The translations under genes were made by a program, and so were the position numbers. The notes below the pieces were generated by a model. That model made no database searches, was not told the origin of the DNA, and worked only from the letters and a program-made list of their open reading frames with translations. From positions 1 through 10,593 of the forward strand of contig JAACDV010000161.1 of NCBI GenBank assembly GCA_009936825.1: a stretch of DNA of 10,593 nt, given 5' to 3'. Shown here piece after piece: positions 8,120 through 10,593 of the stretch. The first letter of the stretch is position 1; every line of letters begins with the position of its first letter. This DNA comes from Bacteroidota bacterium (lineage in GTDB: Bacteria; Pseudomonadota; Alphaproteobacteria; Puniceispirillales; Puniceispirillaceae).

Positions 8120-9145
8120 TCAGACCTTTTTCAGGGAAGCCACAGACTTGAGACATACCTGCTGAAGGAGCTGTTGTATAGGCATGATCACCGCCCCAAG
8201 CTCGTGCGGCAGGGCACCGGCAAATCCGGTTGCATCATTCATCATCACATTCATTCGCTGCGAAGCATCATTAAGCGCCTCTGAGTTTTGAATCGCAGCA
8301 CGCCATTCCTGAAAACCCTGCTTATCGCCACTAGCATACCAACGATCGAATTCGCCGCGGCGCTGCGCATCCAGCTTATCCCGGAAAAGCACAACCACCC
8401 CGTTTGGCGCGCGCCTGCCAAGATCAGATCCGCAAGTATTCGCACCATCGCCACCGGAAAAATTCAGAATATCATTGGCGATCTGATAGGCATTGCCAAG
8501 GGCGCGAAAACAATCGCCGATGGTTGCCGCCGCACCGCCATGCAGCGCCATTGTCGCTACACCTTCCAACGGCGCAGTCAAAAGCGGGGCCGTCTTATCA
8601 CCCGCGCCGCGAAGATATTGTGCCCAGTCGGTAACCGGACGAATGTCAAACTCACGCGCTTGACCAAGTGTCGTTGTCTTTATGTGGGATGCCAGAATTT
8701 TGACCAGCATCGGCGTTTGCGAGCGCTGCGCAGCCTCGGCTGCTAGCTCAAACGAAAGAGCAATAAGCCAGTCGCCAAGGGTCAATGCAACATCACGCCC
8801 ATATACCGACCAGACCGCCGGCTTGCCGCGCCGTAGCCGATCGCCGTCACAGATATCATCATGGATAAGCGAGGCATTGTGCAACACTTCGATCGCAGCG
8901 GCCCAATGCATTGCGGCAGGCCGGTCAACTTTCAAAAGATCCGCAGCCCTAAGCGCCATCTTCGCCCGCAACATTTTACCAGGGGTAGAAAAGTGTAGGG
9001 CAGCGGCATCAGCCAAAGGCTGGCCAGCTGCTGGCATGCGCTCGGTGATGAAATTATGCAGAATTTCAGAGGATGACGGCGACGACCCTATGCCGCTGTC
9101 GGCATTGCCTAGGAATTCATTGGAGTGCGTCGACAGATTAGTCAT
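8120..9145 (-). CDS. crtE: Geranylgeranyl diphosphate synthase, polyprenyl synthetase family
   Basis: A 341-residue all-helical prenyltransferase expected to build C20 geranylgeranyl diphosphate for CrtB. The first aspartate-rich motif is intact: LIHDDICDGDRLRRGKP (93-109), with Asp96, Asp97 and Asp100. GKMLR (56-60), LGQAREFD (160-167) and KT (184-185) match substrate-binding positions. Residues five and four before the motif are Ala91 and Ser92. Their small size permits chains longer than C15, in keeping with a C20 product. The second aspartate-rich motif is degenerate: N224-D-I-L-N228 instead of DDxxD, and the downstream Lys of the usual GK-T-P loop is replaced in DLGRRAPNG (241-249). The first ~25 residues are polar and low in complexity. 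No strong ribosome site precedes the ATG at 9145, so the start is less certain than the frame. It is the first gene of the biosynthetic operon, 191 bases after the proteorhodopsin stop. Confidence 0.92.
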   Translation of the reverse strand: MTNLSTHSNEFLGNADSGIGSSPSSSEILHNFITERMPAAGQPLADAAALHFSTPGKMLRAKMALRAADLLKVDRPAAMHWAAAIEVLHNASLIHDDICDGDRLRRGKPAVWSVYGRDVALTLGDWLIALSFELAAEAAQRSQTPMLVKILASHIKTTTLGQAREFDIRPVTDWAQYLRGAGDKTAPLLTAPLEGVATMALHGGAAATIGDCFRALGNAYQIANDILNFSGGDGANTCGSDLGRRAPNGVVVLFRDKLDAQRRGEFDRWYASGDKQGFQEWRAAIQNSEALNDASQRMNVMMNDATGFAGALPHELGAVIMPIQQLLQQVCLKSVASLKKV

Positions 9146-9217
9146 GACTACCGTTTATTATTGCCGTTCGGGATGTTGGCCCGGAGCTTTTGGCAACATT
9201 TTACCCTTGCTCCAATT

Positions 9218-9236
9218 CGGGATCAAAATTATCCCG
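9218..9236 (-). promoter_or_regulatory. Possible crtE promoter element and hairpin
   Basis: Between the proteorhodopsin terminator and crtE lies a perfect 6-bp inverted repeat (CGGGAT/ATCCCG, 7-base loop). Read on the minus strand it contains GATAAT (9233-9228), a good -10-like hexamer about 80 bases before the crtE start. No -35 hexamer at proper spacing is convincing (TTGTTA is 14 bases away). It could instead be a leader hairpin on read-through RNA. Confidence 0.25.
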
Positions 9237-9263
9237 CACCTAAAATTTAACAACACTGAAATA

Positions 9264-9313
9264 GTAAAAACTAATGAAAGGAATTGTGAGGACAACGCTG
9301 GTCGCCCTCACAA
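9264..9313 (-). terminator. Intrinsic terminator after proteorhodopsin
   Basis: On the minus-strand RNA, UUGUGAGG (9313-9306) pairs with CCUCACAA (9291-9284). The stem extends inward by five more pairs (GCGAC with GUUGU, including two G-U pairs) to a 4-base loop, giving a 13-bp stem. A T-rich tail containing TTTTT follows at 9270-9266. The extra pairs work only in the minus-strand transcript, since the plus strand would have A-C mismatches. It lies 24 bases after the proteorhodopsin stop, so the rhodopsin can be made as its own message with limited read-through into crtE. Confidence 0.75.
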
Positions 9314-9336
9314 ATCAATGTTACTTGCTCTTAAAG

Positions 9337-10119
9337 CTACTTGCTCTCGGACTCGGTGACAGCAACGTTCCAGATGATCACACCGAACGCAATTTTGTTC
9401 AGCACGTCAGCCAGGTTGTAGATCACGTTAAGCGTATCAGCTGAGCTGGCTGGGTCGCCAGAAGCCAGATAACCGTAGAAGTAACCGAGTGGGTAAATTG
9501 CCCAACCGATTGTTACGATCCAACGCATAGTTGAGAAAGCGGACTTGACTGAGTCTGGTGCCTGCTCTGCAGACATCTTGCCAGCTTCACCAGCAAAGAT
9601 TTCATACAGAATGTAGAACCAACCAACCATACCGATAATAAAGCCAAGCCACACATTCATGTAGCCAGCTTCACCAGCGTAACCGCCGACGAGCATGATC
9701 AGAGTACCGATTGTCAGCCGCCAGAAAATGCCGGCAGAAGCGTTGCCGATGGCGCGCAGGATCAGATAGAACTCAATCATCAGGAGTGGAACAGTGATCA
9801 GCCAGTCGATGTAACGATACACCGTTGGAGTGTCACCAGTAGAAATCCACACATCACGCATGTAGAAATAGTGTACGGCAGCAACCAGAGTCACCAGACC
9901 AGACACTGTAAGTGAAGTCTTCCACTTACCTTCGACACGCTGCGTCTCAATGAAGAAGAATGCTGTAGAAGCAACCAGCGCCATTGAAATCAACCAGAAC
10001 GAAATGCCGACATAGTCGTCACTTGCAAGGTTGCCTGCAGCAAAAGCAACAGTAGGAGTGACGGCCAACGCCGCAGTAATCAGCGCCGTTTTCATAGCCT
10101 TACTCTTTAAAAGATTCAT
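9337..10119 (-). CDS. Proteorhodopsin, green-absorbing light-driven proton pump
   Basis: A 260-residue seven-helix microbial rhodopsin of the inner membrane that pumps protons outward when its retinal absorbs light. A cleavable signal peptide is evident (Lys-rich start, hydrophobic 11-25, AFA-A at 25-28). Helix C reads RYIDWLITVPLLMIEF. By comparison with the well-studied green proteorhodopsin, Asp105 is the proton acceptor (D97), Thr109 is T101, Glu116 the proton donor (E108) and Leu113 the tuning residue (L105, green). His83 matches H75, which pairs with the acceptor. The retinal lysine is Lys242 in ADVLNKIAFG. The start is fixed by GGAGGT six bases upstream. Codons lean to AAC, TTC, ATC, TAC and GGT, as in strongly expressed genes. 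It is the first gene of the photosystem block and is followed by its own terminator. Confidence 0.97.
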   Translation of the reverse strand: MNLLKSKAMKTALITAALAVTPTVAFAAGNLASDDYVGISFWLISMALVASTAFFFIETQRVEGKWKTSLTVSGLVTLVAAVHYFYMRDVWISTGDTPTVYRYIDWLITVPLLMIEFYLILRAIGNASAGIFWRLTIGTLIMLVGGYAGEAGYMNVWLGFIIGMVGWFYILYEIFAGEAGKMSAEQAPDSVKSAFSTMRWIVTIGWAIYPLGYFYGYLASGDPASSADTLNVIYNLADVLNKIAFGVIIWNVAVTESESK

Positions 10120-10124
10120 TTTTT

Positions 10125-10130
10125 ACCTCC
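10125..10130 (-). promoter_or_regulatory. Strong ribosome binding site of proteorhodopsin
   Basis: GGAGGT on the minus strand ends five bases before the ATG at 10119, the strongest site in the photosystem block. It selects the first Met over the Met at residue 9. Two overlapping 5-bp pairings could hide it in RNA: TACCT with AGGTA (10144-10140 with 10128-10124) and TCCGT with ACGGA (10148-10144 with 10132-10128). Confidence 0.8.
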
Positions 10131-10173
10131 GTTAACGATAGGTACGGACGCGCCATTTATTTTTGTATTTTGA

Positions 10174-10210
10174 CCCACCCGCAACTACCCCCACTGTATT
10201 GAGGCCACCC
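10174..10210 (-). other. G-rich leader segment, possible G-quadruplex
   Basis: On the minus strand four G-runs occur in order: GGG (10210-10208), GGGGG (10192-10188), GGG (10180-10178) and GGG (10176-10174), with loops of 15, 7 and 1 bases. CGGGTGG appears twice, 30 bases apart. If the candidate promoter is right, this lies in the proteorhodopsin 5' leader. The long first loop makes quadruplex folding uncertain. Confidence 0.3.
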
Positions 10211-10291
10211 GTAAGTGTGCAATTGCTAAGCTTCTGATTTTTGGTCAAATTGTGAAAATTGCTTTTTTAATGTTAATAAACAGGTATTTAC

Positions 10292-10322
10292 ATTATAGAA
10301 AACTGTTTTGCGAATTTAGCAA
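10292..10322 (-). promoter_or_regulatory. Candidate proteorhodopsin promoter
   Basis: Reading leftwards, TTGCTA (10322-10317, four of six matches to TTGACA) is followed after 19 bases by a perfect TATAAT (10297-10292). Transcription would begin near 10285, giving a leader of about 165 bases. The spacer is longer than the ideal 17, so it may need an activator. A TTGACC at 10248-10243 is an alternative -35, but no good -10 follows it. Confidence 0.45.
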
Positions 10323-10338
10323 TATTTCCGCTAAATTC
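10312..10338. promoter_or_regulatory. Perfect 9-bp inverted repeat overlapping the candidate -35
   Basis: GAATTTAGC (10312-10320) and GCTAAATTC (10330-10338) are exact reverse complements with a 9-base AT-rich spacer. The left arm overlaps the putative -35 hexamer of proteorhodopsin. The symmetry and position suit a binding site for a dimeric transcription factor. It has no T-run on either side, so terminator function is unlikely. Confidence 0.5.
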
Positions 10339-10371
10339 AGGCCAATATTCATAAAAATTAATATATAACAA

Positions 10372-10389
10372 TGAGTTAATTAATACTCA
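10372..10389. repeat. Small dyad TGAGT-N8-ACTCA
   Basis: TGAGT (10372-10376) and ACTCA (10385-10389) flank TAATTAAT. It lies 33 bases beyond the perfect dyad, upstream of the proteorhodopsin promoter. A TTGACT reading leftwards just beyond it (10395-10390) could be a second -35 element, but the matching -10 is poor. It may be an operator, or chance in AT-rich DNA. Confidence 0.3.
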
Positions 10390-10410
10390 GTCAATATAAA
10401 GGCATCCCCT

Positions 10411-10480
10411 CCAAAAATGCTTTTTAGGCGATTTTTATGAGATAAAAATGATGTTAACTATGCCTAAAGAGGCATTTTGG
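10411..10480. repeat. Nested inverted repeat (19-base arms with inner 8-bp hairpin)
   Basis: The outer arms 10411-10429 and 10462-10480 are reverse complements apart from a one-base shift and one mismatch (CCAAAA...TTTAGGC with GCCTAAA...TTTTGG). Inside is a perfect 8-bp inverted repeat, ATTTTTAT (10431-10438) and ATAAAAAT (10442-10449), with a 3-base loop. A further ATGCC/GGCAT pair (10460-10464, 10471-10475) offers a competing fold. It could be a cruciform, a terminator for an upstream gene, or a degenerate miniature mobile-element end. Confidence 0.55.
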
Positions 10481-10495
10481 CTCGATCAAACACCT

Positions 10496-10512
10496 TTTAG
10501 AGGCTCTCTAAA
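10496..10512. repeat. Perfect 7-bp hairpin
   Basis: TTTAGAG (10496-10502) and CTCTAAA (10506-10512) are exact reverse complements with a GCT loop. No T-run follows on either strand, so it is not a clear terminator. It lies 15 bases right of the nested inverted repeat. Confidence 0.4.
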
Positions 10513-10552
10513 GCCCGATATCTTGGTGTTATAAAATTTTGAAGCCCCAAGG

Positions 10553-10593
10553 CACATACCACGCAAATACCACACAAGTATCGGGCAAGTATC
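10553..10593. repeat. 11-bp degenerate tandem repeat at the window edge
   Basis: Units begin at 10553, 10564, 10575 and 10586: CACATACCACG, CAAATACCACA, CAAGTATCGGG and CAAGTATC (cut by the edge). The first two share ATACCAC and the last two share CAAGTATC exactly, giving a shared pattern close to CAARTAYC. The period is close to one helical turn, as for stacked protein sites. The array may continue beyond the window. Confidence 0.45.

Larger units (their letters stand above)
10131..10593. other. AT-rich intergenic region upstream of proteorhodopsin
   Basis: About 460 bases without a convincing gene on either strand; the longest frame I noticed is a 24-28 codon plus-strand stretch with no ribosome site (rejected). 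The part nearest proteorhodopsin (10131-10260) is its probable leader. The middle (10261-10400) is very AT-rich and holds the candidate promoter and two dyads. The far part (10401-10593) holds a long nested inverted repeat, a hairpin and an 11-bp tandem repeat. No tRNA or mobile-element end is recognisable. Confidence 0.7.

Noticed and set aside
9146..9359. Plus-strand open frame opposite crtE extending into the crtE-proteorhodopsin spacer.
   Set aside because: It is antisense to crtE, crosses the terminator, has no ribosome site and no recognisable domain; a shadow of the real gene.
10448..10534. Short plus-strand frame of 24 to 28 codons starting at one of several ATGs (10448, 10451, 10460).
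   Set aside because: No ribosome site, lies inside the inverted repeat structure, and matches no protein I recognise.
10553..10593. CRISPR array start at the right edge.
   Set aside because: The repeat step is 11 bases without spacers; CRISPR repeats are longer and separated by unique spacers.
1..10593. tRNA, rRNA, transposase or integrase genes, or a phage or plasmid boundary.
   Set aside because: No such gene or recognisable fragment is visible on either strand; all large frames are accounted for by chromosomal-type metabolic genes.

Overview
The window holds a complete bacterial retinal-based photosystem: a proteorhodopsin gene and all the genes needed to make its retinal chromophore from isopentenyl diphosphate. 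A glyoxalase gene pair, a TauE/SafE-type permease and the start of a YCII-family gene lie beside it. Roughly even GC content, overlapping genes and the protein sequences suggest a marine alphaproteobacterium. The gene order (proteorhodopsin, crtE, crtI, crtB, crtY, blh, idi/fni) and the look of the rhodopsin fit the SAR116 clade. That placement is an inference from general knowledge, not from a search.

Layout from left to right. At 1-152 (minus) is the first 50 codons of a YCII-family protein, cut by the window edge. A 200-base divergent spacer separates it from three plus-strand genes: a TSUP/TauE-SafE permease (353-1210), glyoxalase I gloA (1274-1714) and glyoxalase II gloB (1741-2508). gloB converges, after a 33-base gap, on the minus-strand photosystem block. 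That block reads, in transcription order, proteorhodopsin (10119-9337), a strong stem-loop terminator (9313-9284), crtE (9145-8120), crtI (8109-6565), crtB (6523-5591), crtY (5601-4444), blh (4444-3587) and fni (3582-2542). The six biosynthetic genes are packed with gaps of 41 bases or less and two overlaps, so they look like one operon.

How it works together. Fni balances the two C5 isoprenoid units. CrtE builds geranylgeranyl diphosphate, CrtB joins two into phytoene, CrtI desaturates this to lycopene and CrtY cyclises lycopene to beta-carotene. Blh cleaves beta-carotene to retinal, which attaches to Lys242 of proteorhodopsin. The rhodopsin carries the Asp/Thr/Glu set of an outward proton pump and the leucine expected for green light absorption. 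No keto- or hydroxycarotenoid genes are present here.

The AT-rich region upstream of proteorhodopsin (10131-10593) contains no convincing gene but much structure. It has a TATAAT-type promoter whose -35 element lies in a perfect 9-bp inverted repeat, a second smaller dyad, a long nested inverted repeat, a short hairpin, and an 11-bp tandem repeat running off the right edge. This regulatory region is the least explained part of the window. The photosystem itself is a well-known type, and I do not see an undescribed protein system.
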